A stretch of DNA of 6,522 bases from an uncultured Pseudogracilibacillus sp. (GCA_937960785.1 CALGOZ010000091.1:1-6522), one strand, 5' to 3'. Positions 1 to 5,548 are shown, numbered from the stretch's first letter. Notes: generated by a model not told the origin, from the sequence alone. Numbers and translations are program-made.

Positions 1-61
1 TCCCGCGGAAAGATCAGACTCATTTTTTTCGATAAAATTCCTTTTTATTCGAACTCACATT

Positions 62-171
62 CTGTGTATAAGTTGTGGTTAAGTTGTTGATAACGTTAAT
101 AACTTGTGAGTATGTAGATGGATTTGTGCATAACTTGTGGGTATGCGGCTACTTTTGTGCATAACTTTCCG
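62..171 (+). repeat. Degenerate 31-bp tandem repeat, about 3.5 units
   Basis: Four segments spaced exactly 31 bp apart (62-78, 93-109, 124-140, 155-171) share the pattern (t)TGTGcATAAcTTGTGgg. The third is the best copy, the second the most diverged, and the fourth loses its 3' part. The two central units (101-131 and 132-162) align over their length with about nine differences. Each unit carries a DnaA-like box followed 11 bp later by a weaker one. A period of 31 bp is three helical turns, which suggests repeated protein binding. The array also resembles plasmid iterons in form, but the repeated core is the DnaA box itself. Confidence 0.6.
63..164 (-). promoter_or_regulatory. Cluster of DnaA-box-like sites
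   Basis: Three exact matches to the bacterial DnaA box TTATNCACA lie on the minus strand (read as TGTGNATAA on +) at 63-71, 125-133 and 156-164. Single-mismatch copies lie at 74-82 and 85-93, and two-mismatch copies at 94-102, 105-113 and 136-144. All have the same orientation. Start-to-start distances are 11, 11, 9, 11, 20, 11 and 20 bp, so every box falls on nearly the same face of the helix. Such clusters are known at oriC, and also away from it in Bacillus, where they titrate DnaA or place a promoter under DnaA control. No dnaA, dnaN, rpmH or plasmid rep gene is in the window, so a titration or regulatory cluster is the safer reading. An origin just off the left edge is not excluded. Confidence 0.6.
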
Positions 172-506
172 CAATTTAAGCTACTAGTTTTATTATAGCG
201 CGCATTTACACTTCTTCGTTAATAAATTATCTAAAGTATAAATACTGATTAAGTTTTTTTATAACCGGCCCATCGCCTCTTGACAAAAATTTTTTCCTTG
301 TTCTTCATTTTCCTTCTTATAAAATTGCGCGCTTATTACTTAATTGAAAGGTAGTAGTCCAAGGAACAATTACTTGCGGAGTTACTTAATTAATCAATCC
401 CCCAACCGCGCGATAGATACTCTATCAACAATGCCCCCAACCTGCGAAGGCTATCAATTTACATGTTTATCACTTTACTTAGATTGTGCTGTAAAGCTAG
501 GTTTTA
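172..506. other. AT-rich gene-free region left of the AEC permease
   Basis: No convincing coding sequence is seen here. The segment is AT-rich with small GC-alternating islands (GCGCGC at 198-203 and near 326-331, CGCGCG near 407-412). A TTGACA hexamer at 280-285 has no good -10 at the right distance. The 9-mer CCCCCAACC occurs at 399-407 and 434-442. A TATTAT hexamer at 191-196 just after the DnaA-box cluster could be a weak -10. An open frame running from a TTG at 344 to 595 has no ribosome binding site and an unremarkable composition, so it is not called as a gene. Confidence 0.5.
412..426. repeat. Short perfect inverted repeat (possible operator)
   Basis: GATAGA and TCTATC flank a 3-nt centre (TAC), giving a 15-bp dyad about 185 bp before the permease start. 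It has the size of a regulator half-site pair, but such dyads also occur by chance in AT-rich DNA. No regulator gene is adjacent. Confidence 0.25.
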
Positions 507-535
507 TTGCGCCTTTTTCTTTTCGTCGTTATAGT
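507..535 (+). promoter_or_regulatory. Candidate sigma-A promoter for the AEC permease
   Basis: TTGCGC at 507-512 (3 of 6 against TTGACA) and TATAGT at 530-535 (5 of 6 against TATAAT) are separated by exactly 17 bp. Transcription would start near 542, leaving about 68 nt of leader before the chosen ATG at 610. It is the best-placed promoter-like pair upstream of the gene, though the -35 is weak. Confidence 0.35.
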
Positions 536-609
536 ATATGTTGGGCCGAGCATGTGCCTTTTAGCTTTAATAGAACTTATAGCTTGCTTACTTGATGGGG
601 GCTTTGTTT

Positions 610-1551
610 ATGGAGATGAATGCTGTTTTCCAGACGATTGCATTGATCGGTCTGTTTATTGCGATTGGGGCGCTTTTGGCAAGGACGTATAACTTCAATG
701 ATGATACGCGCTCTTTATATATTACCTTGATTGTAAATGTGGCGATTCCGGCGATTATTTTATCCAGTATTTTTAACGTTGAGATGACGCCGGAGCGGTT
801 TACGTTAATTATATTCGTCTTTATTGCTTCGGTTGTTATCAATGTTTTCGGAATCGGGCTCGGCTATCTAATCTCCTATATATTTTACCGGGATTCTAAG
901 CATAAGAATGAACTTGCAATACTCTCCGGTCTTGGTAATACTGGTTTTATCGGGATTCCACTCTGTGCGGTGCTTTTCGGTCCGGAGGGTGCACTTTATG
1001 CAGCTATTTTTGATGCGGGGGTTGACTTTACGATTTGGACGGTGGCAGTCTTTTTATTACAGGAGAAAAAGAAGTTCCGTCTCTCTATGTTAAAAGAAAT
1101 GATCAACGTTCCGATTATCGCCATTGTGGTTGGACTTACGGCTGCCTACTTCCAAGTAAAACCGCCACAAGTATTTATTAATCTATTCGATTATTTAGCA
1201 GGATTAGCTGCCCCTCTTGCGATGTTTTACGTCGGGACGATTATTATGAATTTACAACGTTCGCGGGTCGGTTCATTAGCGCGAAAAATGTGGATTCCAA
1301 TAATCATAAAGCTATTCGTCGTACCGCTTTCGGTTATGTTTTTCGTTCTTTGGATTGAAACGGAGGTCGTCGTGATTCAGACGATTTTAGTTCAGTCGAT
1401 GATGCCGACGATTACGCTTGCTTCAATTTTATTTGCGAAATTCTCGAAAAATGAAGAAATGGGTGCGATGACGACGGTCGTATCGACGTTAATTGCGCTC
1501 CTTACGATTCCGTTAATGATTTATATCGTTAATGTTGTCGTGCCAATGTAG
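610..1551 (+). CDS. AEC family (auxin efflux carrier-like) permease
   Basis: This is a 313-residue hydrophobic protein of the AEC / Mem_trans family, which includes bacterial malate (MleP) and malonate (MdcF) permeases and YfdV. These are cytoplasmic-membrane secondary transporters with about ten helices in two five-helix halves. Visible family signatures are an N-terminal helix followed by VNVAIPAIILSSIF (about 42-55), the GLGNTGFIGIPL motif (about 107-118), a short charged QEKKKFR loop between the halves (about 151-157), and NVPIIAIVVGL (166-176) with LAAPLAMFYVGT (about 199-210) in the second half. The length is normal for the family. ATG 610 is chosen because GGGGG at 597-601 sits 8 nt before it. 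TTG 592 and ATG 595 lack a ribosome binding site, and ATG 616 is a second possibility. The substrate cannot be read from sequence; an organic acid is likely from relatives. The gene is monocistronic, closed by a terminator 2 nt after its stop codon. Confidence 0.9.
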   Translation: MEMNAVFQTIALIGLFIAIGALLARTYNFNDDTRSLYITLIVNVAIPAIILSSIFNVEMTPERFTLIIFVFIASVVINVFGIGLGYLISYIFYRDSKHKNELAILSGLGNTGFIGIPLCAVLFGPEGALYAAIFDAGVDFTIWTVAVFLLQEKKKFRLSMLKEMINVPIIAIVVGLTAAYFQVKPPQVFINLFDYLAGLAAPLAMFYVGTIIMNLQRSRVGSLARKMWIPIIIKLFVVPLSVMFFVLWIETEVVVIQTILVQSMMPTITLASILFAKFSKNEEMGAMTTVVSTLIALLTIPLMIYIVNVVVPM

Positions 1552-1553
1552 TT

Positions 1554-1591
1554 AAAAAAGCGATTGGACTTTTACGTTCGATCGTTTTTTT
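1554..1591 (+). terminator. Rho-independent terminator of the AEC permease
   Basis: The arms 1560-1569 and 1576-1585 pair over 10 bp (with G-T wobbles) around a 6-nt loop TTTTAC. The stem is extended by an A-run (1554-1559) opposite the T-run (1585-1591). It lies directly after the TAG stop codon. Confidence 0.85.
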
Positions 1592-1662
1592 ATCTTTTAT
1601 TAACATTCAAAAGTTCTTTACTATTTTGTTACAAAAAGTATCAAATTTAAGCAAAATGTAAA

Positions 1663-1691
1663 TTACTTTTCACACCTTTCTCCGTTATAAT
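1663..1691 (+). promoter_or_regulatory. Candidate promoter of the DUF3221 lipoprotein gene
   Basis: A perfect TATAAT -10 lies at 1686-1691. The hexamer 17 bp upstream (TTACTT, 1663-1668) matches TTGACA only at its first two positions, so an activator or alternative spacing may be involved. The resulting leader would be about 95 nt. Confidence 0.35.
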
Positions 1692-1793
1692 AAAAATAAC
1701 TTTATAAAATAAATAAGTTAGCAAAAGTAGAACGCCTAAGTCGATTGAGTTTGTCGCAAAGGTCGCTTAAAGAAGATAAACGGAGTGAGACAG

Positions 1794-2306
1794 ATGAAAC
1801 GTTCGAAGATTTTATTAGTGTTGCTTTTGTTTACGCTTAGTGGTTGCCATTTTCTTGAAGATGGAGCGCCGGACCTTCATGGATACGTGCTCAAGCAAAC
1901 CGATTCACAAATTTTCGTCGTTAGTAAAATTGCAAATGACTTTAGCGACCGAGGTGGCGTGAAGCAATTTTTCGATGCGATTACGCTCGATCGGGTTCCG
2001 AAAAATGTCGAAGTTGGACAAGAGGTGAAAGTGTGGTACAAAGGTGAAGTCGATGTTACCTACCCTGCTTGTGGTTCGATTCAACATTTAGAGATTGTCG
2101 AACCGAAACAACCAGAAGGGGCAAAGCTCTCAACCGAAGAAGTCGTTAAACAAGCCTTAACAAAAATTGATGTCGAATATTTCTTCGCCATTACCGATGT
2201 CGTCTATAATAAGGATACGAGCAGTTGGACAGTGACGTACAAGCCGATTTCTTTATACAATGACGATGAGGAAAAGTTGCAATCGATTCAAATTCCAGAT
2301 CTATAA
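1794..2306 (+). CDS. DUF3221 (YobA-like) small lipoprotein
   Basis: This 170-residue protein has a lipoprotein signal peptide: MKRSK, a Leu-rich core (residues 6-15) and the lipobox LSGC with Cys18 as the lipidation site. It should be anchored to the outer face of the membrane. Residues about 29-103 match the DUF3221 pattern seen in Bacillus YobA-like proteins: HGYVLK, a central variable loop, VEVGQEVKVWYKG, then the TYPAxGSIQHLEIVEP ending typical of these short beta-rich domains. Residues 111-170 form an extra C-terminal part (STEEVVKQAL, then SSWTVTYKPISL) that resembles a small PepSY-like alpha/beta unit; this is only a resemblance. ATG 1794 is preferred over GTG 1785 because GGAGTGA at 1782-1788 is an ideally spaced Shine-Dalgarno for it and would overlap the GTG. 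Biochemical function is unknown for the family. Confidence 0.85.
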   Translation: MKRSKILLVLLLFTLSGCHFLEDGAPDLHGYVLKQTDSQIFVVSKIANDFSDRGGVKQFFDAITLDRVPKNVEVGQEVKVWYKGEVDVTYPACGSIQHLEIVEPKQPEGAKLSTEEVVKQALTKIDVEYFFAITDVVYNKDTSSWTVTYKPISLYNDDEEKLQSIQIPDL

Positions 2307-2308
2307 CT

Positions 2309-2317
2309 TGTGAATAA
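2309..2317 (-). promoter_or_regulatory. Isolated exact DnaA-box match
   Basis: TTATTCACA on the minus strand fits TTATNCACA and begins 3 nt after the lipoprotein stop codon. The flanking ATAACTTGTG repeats the core of the left-end array. A single 9-mer can easily arise by chance, so functional weight is low. Confidence 0.2.
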
Positions 2318-2448
2318 AATACAAATCGAAGCAATACCTACCTTGGAAAATAAATGCCCAACCGGCCTAAAAACAGATGCATAGAGATAAAGATTTTTAC
2401 AAATCCTTTTAAAATAGTGCAGGTTACAATGGATTTTCACAAATAAAA

Positions 2449-2491
2449 GGGAAAGTTTTAGGAAGAAGAAATTGCCTTCCCTCTTTCTTTT
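2449..2491 (+). terminator. Possible weak terminator of the lipoprotein transcript
   Basis: GGAAG (2461-2465) pairs with CTTCC (2476-2480), and an outer helix of about 7 bp (2449-2455 with 2483-2489) is separated from it by an asymmetric internal loop. A TTTT run follows at 2488-2491. It is the only terminator-like structure between the lipoprotein gene and the next transcript, but it is imperfect and AT-rich. Confidence 0.25.
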
Positions 2492-2499
2492 GTAGAAAA

Positions 2500-2513
2500 T
2501 GTAAGCGTTTTCT
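2500..2513. promoter_or_regulatory. cre-like site (CcpA operator)
   Basis: TGTAAGCGTTTTCT matches the catabolite-responsive element consensus TGWAANCGNTNWCA at 13 of 14 positions; only the last base differs. It lies inside a wider inverted repeat, with TAGAAAA at 2493-2499 and TTTTCTA at 2508-2514. CcpA with phosphorylated HPr binds such sites in Bacillus to repress or activate genes according to carbon supply. The site sits immediately upstream of the candidate promoter of the small transcript, so that transcript is the likely target. Confidence 0.5.
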
Positions 2514-2514
2514 A

Positions 2515-2543
2515 TTGCGTCTAAATAGAACTTATGTTAGTAT
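2515..2543 (+). promoter_or_regulatory. Candidate promoter of the small transcript
   Basis: TTGCGT (2515-2520, 3 of 6) and TAGTAT (2538-2543, 4 of 6) are separated by 17 bp and would start transcription near 2550, at the first base of the 5' hairpin. Both boxes are weak, which would suit a regulated promoter. Confidence 0.35.
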
Positions 2544-2549
2544 ACGGAT

Positions 2550-2678
2550 ACTCATACATTCGCCCAACGTATGAGTGTTCATTTTAAATCTTTCCTTTTT
2601 TATTCTTGTGAATGCTTTTCTTCGTTCGGTAGAAGAAAGGCAAAGAATCCTCCGCTATGGAAACGCGGAGGATTTTTT
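2550..2678 (+). ncRNA. Candidate small regulatory RNA, about 129 nt, three hairpins
   Basis: The predicted transcript folds into three consecutive hairpins. The 5' hairpin pairs 2550-2557 with 2569-2576 (8 perfect bp, extendable to about 12 using 2546-2549 with 2577-2580) around an 11-nt C-rich loop containing CGCCCAAC. The middle hairpin pairs 2614-2623 with 2632-2641 (10 bp, one G-T) around an 8-nt loop. The third is the strong terminator. The single-stranded linker holds UCUUUCCUUUUUU (about 2589-2601), which is complementary to AAGGAAAGA-type Shine-Dalgarno sequences, as in trans-acting firmicute sRNAs. No ribosome-bound ORF is supported. It does not match SR1, since no SR1P-like peptide is present, and I do not recognise the family. 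Alternatives are an extended 3' UTR of the lipoprotein mRNA or a riboswitch-like leader that lost its gene. Confidence 0.45.
2646..2678 (+). terminator. Strong rho-independent terminator of the small transcript
   Basis: AATCCTCCGC (2646-2655) and GCGGAGGATT (2665-2674) form a perfect 10-bp GC-rich stem with a 9-nt loop, followed by a T-run at 2673-2678. The strength and the lack of an adjacent upstream gene point to a dedicated short transcription unit. The opposite strand lacks a good T-run. Confidence 0.88.
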
Positions 2679-2767
2679 ATTCCTGTCAGGCGTTCTAGAG
2701 CGTCGATTTGTTCTCTGCTTCTTTTGTCGGATTTTGACGTGAATTGTGTCTTTTTATTGAACTTTAT

Positions 2768-2796
2768 TTGTCTTTTTTGTGAAAGACCAGTATAAT
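2768..2796 (+). promoter_or_regulatory. Candidate sigma-A promoter upstream of the P-type ATPase homologue
   Basis: TTGTCT (2768-2773, 4 of 6) and a perfect TATAAT (2791-2796) are separated by 17 bp. This is the best promoter-like pair in the window. Transcription would start near 2803, giving about 270 nt of leader before the Shine-Dalgarno at 3063. A second TATAAT at 3047-3052 has no recognisable -35. Confidence 0.5.
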
Positions 2797-3062
2797 AGTC
2801 GATAATAAAATAGACAAAAATAACTAAGTCGTAAGTTTATAAGTACTAGTAGCAAATACGTATCATTCATATTTTCTTATATATAAACATGTGAAATCAT
2901 CTTTTTTTATATATGACAAAAACAGGTACAAATCATTCTACTTATTAAACAAATCAATCTCCCCTCTTTTTTAATAATGCTTACAGTAAAATCTTCTATT
3001 AAACTACTAAAAATTCTTACGTCCTTTTTTAAAAAGTTCGCTATATTATAATATTCGTTTTG
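2797..3062 (+). other. Long AT-rich leader, no gene seen
   Basis: This stretch between the promoter-like pair at 2768-2796 and the Shine-Dalgarno at 3063 is very AT-rich, with TATATATA-type tracts near 2879 and 2908. It shows no stable hairpin, terminator, riboswitch signature or ORF with a ribosome binding site. I looked for CadC/CzrA-like, Zur-like and Fur-like operators by eye and saw no convincing match. Confidence 0.4.
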
Positions 3063-3076
3063 AAAGGAGGAAAAGT

Positions 3077-3145
3077 ATTCCTCAGATCACGCAACAAGAA
3101 AGTGTCTTCGATGAGAGAATACGAACGCTATGGGCACACTTTTAG
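3077..3145 (+). CDS. Possible ATT-initiated 22-codon leader ORF overlapping the ATPase start
   Basis: AAAGGAGG at 3063-3070 is one of the best Shine-Dalgarno sequences in the window, yet no ATG, GTG or TTG follows at a usable distance. The codon at ideal spacing (6 nt after GGAGG) is ATT at 3077, a rare but known start codon (infC uses ATT). It opens 22 codons (PQITQQ near the start, TLWAHF at the end) to a TAG at 3143-3145. The ORF overlaps the ATPase ATG at 3130 in another frame, which would allow translational coupling. A change from T4 to T5 at 3139-3142 would instead fuse this peptide in frame to the ATPase. So it could be a leader peptide, the true N-terminus separated by a frameshift, or an accident. 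Confidence 0.25.
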   Translation: MPQITQQESVFDERIRTLWAHF

Positions 3146-5340
3146 GTAGGAAGCTTTTCCAACAATTAAATAAAACGATATTTAATCGACGGGGAAAAAG
3201 CCAAGGAATGCGCTGTAATCCAAGTAAAGGTAAGAACGAATGGTCGATTGGTATGAAGCCTTGGTTTGTGAACGTTATAAGATTTGTACAAAAATATGGA
3301 CTGAAACTTCGGGGAAGTGAAGGCCGGACTGTGCTTTTTTCGCGACGACCGTTCAACCATTCAGTGAAAAAGGTAAATTTCCTGTTCGAACGCTTTATTA
3401 AGCATCCAGCCAATACATACTTAGAAACAGGAAATTGGAAAATATTAACCTACTGGACCTTAGGTAAAAGTATTCGTACGGCTTTTTCAGCGCTTCTACT
3501 TATTGTTGGTCTTGTTTTACAGTTCGTCTTTCAGAGTTCTACTAGTTTTTATGGTGCGAAGGCTTGTTTTATCGGTGCGACGGTAATCGGCGGGTATCAT
3601 ATGTTTATTACTTCTTATCGTAACCTTCAAGCCGGCCAGCCGAATATCCGAACCTTTTTAGTTTTACCGCTAATCGGGCTTCTTTTGTTAGGACGTTGGC
3701 TAGAAGCTGCATTGTTCGTCTTACTTGTAACTATTAATGAAGCGATTGAATCTTCTACCGTGAATCAAGCGAAAAAGGCAATGCAGGACGTGTACGATCT
3801 TCTGCCGAAAGAAGCGAATTTTGTACGTAACGGTAAAATTGAACGAGTCCCTGTTGACCGTGTGAAGGTCGGAGAAAAAATTTTCGTCAATAGCGGGGAA
3901 CAAATACCACTAGATGGAAAGATTATCAGAGGAAGTACACTCCTAAATGAAAGGTTAATTACAGGGATCTATGAACCCATTGAAAAAGTTAGCGGAGATC
4001 GAGTCTTTGCTGGTTGTATAAATGAAGGCGAACCGATCGAAATCCTTGTCGAAAAGCTTGCAAAAGATAGTAAAATCAATAAAATTATAGCCTTTGTCGA
4101 ACGGGCACAATTAAATGAAGCTCCTGTTCAACAGTTTATGAGAAATTTCATGGTATATTATTCGCCGGTCGTTACGTTGTTAACGTTATTTATTGCAATA
4201 TTGCCACCTTTGGTTACCGGTGCTTCCTGGTCGAAGTGGATTTATATATCTTTAGCAATTTATATCGCTGCTTGTCCGTGCGTTCTCTTAATGGCGACAC
4301 CTCTTCCCTTTATTATTTCAATTGCTCGTAGCGCCAAAGCTGGAATTATTTTGAAAAATGGTGCTACGATTGAGGAATTAGATCGGATTCGGGGAGTAGC
4401 TTTTGACCAGATCGGCACCTTAACTGTTGGAAATCCGATTGTTAGCGATATCGTCACCTTTAGCAATGATAAAGATGCAGAAACAGAATTATTTGAAAAA
4501 GCGATTTCCGTTATTCAAAATTGTAAGCATCCCTTTTCGGCTGCAATTCGTAAGGAGGCGAAGAAACGAGGTATTCAAGCTTTATCTGCTTTACAACGGA
4601 GAACGATTGAAGGAAAAGGTACATACGCCTTAATCGATGGAACGATGTATACGGTCGGAAGTATCCCCTTTTTATTAGAAACGCATAAGCTCGATGAAAA
4701 GACAGAAACTCTCTTACGTCAGTTAAAAATGGAAGGAAAATCAATTATAACGGTTAGTTCGACAGAGAGGTTCCTCGGGTTTTTTGCATTACAAGATACG
4801 TTACGCCAGGAAGCGAAAGATTTAATCGCTAATTTGAAAGAAGAAGGCATTGAGAAATTTTTTATTTTAACAGAAGATAATGAAGAAAATGCTTATGCGA
4901 TTGCTGAAGAGTTAGGGATCGAGCACGTCTTTCCGGATTTATTGGCCGAGGAAAAGACGATTAAGGTAAATAAGTTACGTAGTCTCCACTCTTATATCGC
5001 CTTTATTAGTCGAAAGTTGGAAGAACAAGGCGAGAAAATGGTAACGAGTGAATCGCTGCATATTACAAATGGAGCTAGGGAAAGCAATACGCCACCACAT
5101 GCGGATATCGTCTTTTTAAAAGAGTCCCTAGCGAACTTACCTTGGCTTATTCACGTAAGCAAGCAGGCGATGAAAATTGTAAAACGGAATTTATACTTTG
5201 TTTTTTCGTTAAAATTAATCGCGTTTTTACTCGTTATTCCGAATTTTTTAACGGTATGGAATGCATTACTTATTGATGTTATTGCCTTTTCATACATTTA
5301 TTTTAATATTAAACAGTTAAGTAAAAAGGCGGAGAGGTAG
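3130..5340 (+). CDS. P1B-type heavy-metal ATPase homologue with degenerate catalytic motifs (probable pseudoenzyme)
   Basis: This 736-residue membrane protein has the P1B (ZntA/CadA-like) layout. A basic N-terminal region of about 110 residues has no CxxC metal-binding domain. Helices lie near 116-135, 142-160 and 174-204, followed by the actuator domain (PVDRVKVGEK, SGEQIPLDGK at 255-264), helices near 338-392, the P and N domains, and two last helices (about 687-730). Retained: CPC 382-384, HP 467-468, EGKG 494-497, Lys609 of the PEDK region, and Lys695 and Asp716, which fit the Zn/Cd ligands of the last helices. Altered: TGE is TGI (278-280), DKTGT is DQIGT (426-430, Asp426 kept), TGD is TED (581-583), and GDGxND is SRKLEE (627-632). 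Metal pumping is therefore unlikely. ATG 3130 is the first in-frame start after a TGA at 3112 and lacks a good ribosome binding site. A sensor, scaffold or early-decay role is inference. Confidence 0.9.
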   Translation: MGTLLGRKLFQQLNKTIFNRRGKSQGMRCNPSKGKNEWSIGMKPWFVNVIRFVQKYGLKLRGSEGRTVLFSRRPFNHSVKKVNFLFERFIKHPANTYLETGNWKILTYWTLGKSIRTAFSALLLIVGLVLQFVFQSSTSFYGAKACFIGATVIGGYHMFITSYRNLQAGQPNIRTFLVLPLIGLLLLGRWLEAALFVLLVTINEAIESSTVNQAKKAMQDVYDLLPKEANFVRNGKIERVPVDRVKVGEKIFVNSGEQIPLDGKIIRGSTLLNERLITGIYEPIEKVSGDRVFAGCINEGEPIEILVEKLAKDSKINKIIAFVERAQLNEAPVQQFMRNFMVYYSPVVTLLTLFIAILPPLVTGASWSKWIYISLAIYIAACPCVLLMATPLPFIISIARSAKAGIILKNGATIEELDRIRGVAFDQIGTLTVGNPIVSDIVTFSNDKDAETELFEKAISVIQNCKHPFSAAIRKEAKKRGIQALSALQRRTIEGKGTYALIDGTMYTVGSIPFLLETHKLDEKTETLLRQLKMEGKSIITVSSTERFLGFFALQDTLRQEAKDLIANLKEEGIEKFFILTEDNEENAYAIAEELGIEHVFPDLLAEEKTIKVNKLRSLHSYIAFISRKLEEQGEKMVTSESLHITNGARESNTPPHADIVFLKESLANLPWLIHVSKQAMKIVKRNLYFVFSLKLIAFLLVIPNFLTVWNALLIDVIAFSYIYFNIKQLSKKAER

Positions 5341-5360
5341 TTCCCTTTCTATTTGTATAA

Positions 5361-5395
5361 GCCTTACGAAGTTTCCTTTCGTAGGGCCCTTTTTT
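5361..5395 (+). terminator. Rho-independent terminator of the P-type ATPase gene
   Basis: GCCTTACGAA (5361-5370) pairs with TTCGTAGGGC (5378-5387) over 10 bp with one G-T wobble and a 7-nt loop. Two C residues and a T-run (5390-5395) follow. It lies 20 nt after the stop codon. Confidence 0.8.
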
Positions 5396-5488
5396 ATTAG
5401 CGTTTTTGTTCAGAAATTGACGAAGGCTTTTGGTGATCTTTTATTCATCAGGCTGATGATGTTTATAGTTATTATATGTTACAGTTGG

Positions 5489-5548
5489 CGTTTTTTAGTG
5501 ATTGTTTTCTAGTAAATTGAAACGTCATTTCTCCTCGTTTTTTAGTGA
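5489..5548 (+). repeat. 13-bp direct repeat pair
   Basis: CGTTTTTTAGTGA occurs exactly at 5489-5501 and again at 5536-5548, 47 bp apart. The second copy abuts the palindrome at 5549. The sequence is of low complexity, but a 13-bp exact match this close is unlikely to be mere composition. Confidence 0.4.

Noticed and set aside
1..25. Possible start of a leftward gene (minus-strand ATG at 23-21)
   Set aside because: Only about seven codons are visible and the nearest AAGGAA is 14 nt away, so it cannot be supported.
62..171. Chromosomal or plasmid replication origin
   Set aside because: DnaA boxes alone do not make an origin. No dnaA, dnaN, rpmH or rep gene and no clear unwinding element could be shown in the window.
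62..171. CRISPR array
   Set aside because: The 31-bp units are contiguous and degenerate, with no unique spacers between identical repeats.
280..323. TTGACA (280-285) with TATAAA (318-323) as a promoter
   Set aside because: The spacer is 32 bp, far outside the usable range, and no good -10 sits at 16-18 bp.
344..595. 83-codon open frame from a TTG start
   Set aside because: It has no ribosome binding site, no recognisable domain and a biased composition, and it runs into the permease start. It is probably chance.
507..692. 61-codon open frame overlapping the permease start
   Set aside because: It overlaps the real gene in another frame and has no ribosome binding site.
588..842. Antisense open frame in the permease gene
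   Set aside because: It is a shadow frame within a convincing membrane-protein gene, with no start signals.
2571..2795. 74-codon open frame through the small transcript
   Set aside because: Its ATG lies inside the 5' hairpin arm with no ribosome binding site, and its PPLWKRGGF segment is just the translation of the terminator hairpin.
4405..4419. Sequencing error as the cause of the DQIGT motif
   Set aside because: Four separate motifs are changed by substitutions without frame loss, which random read errors would not produce.
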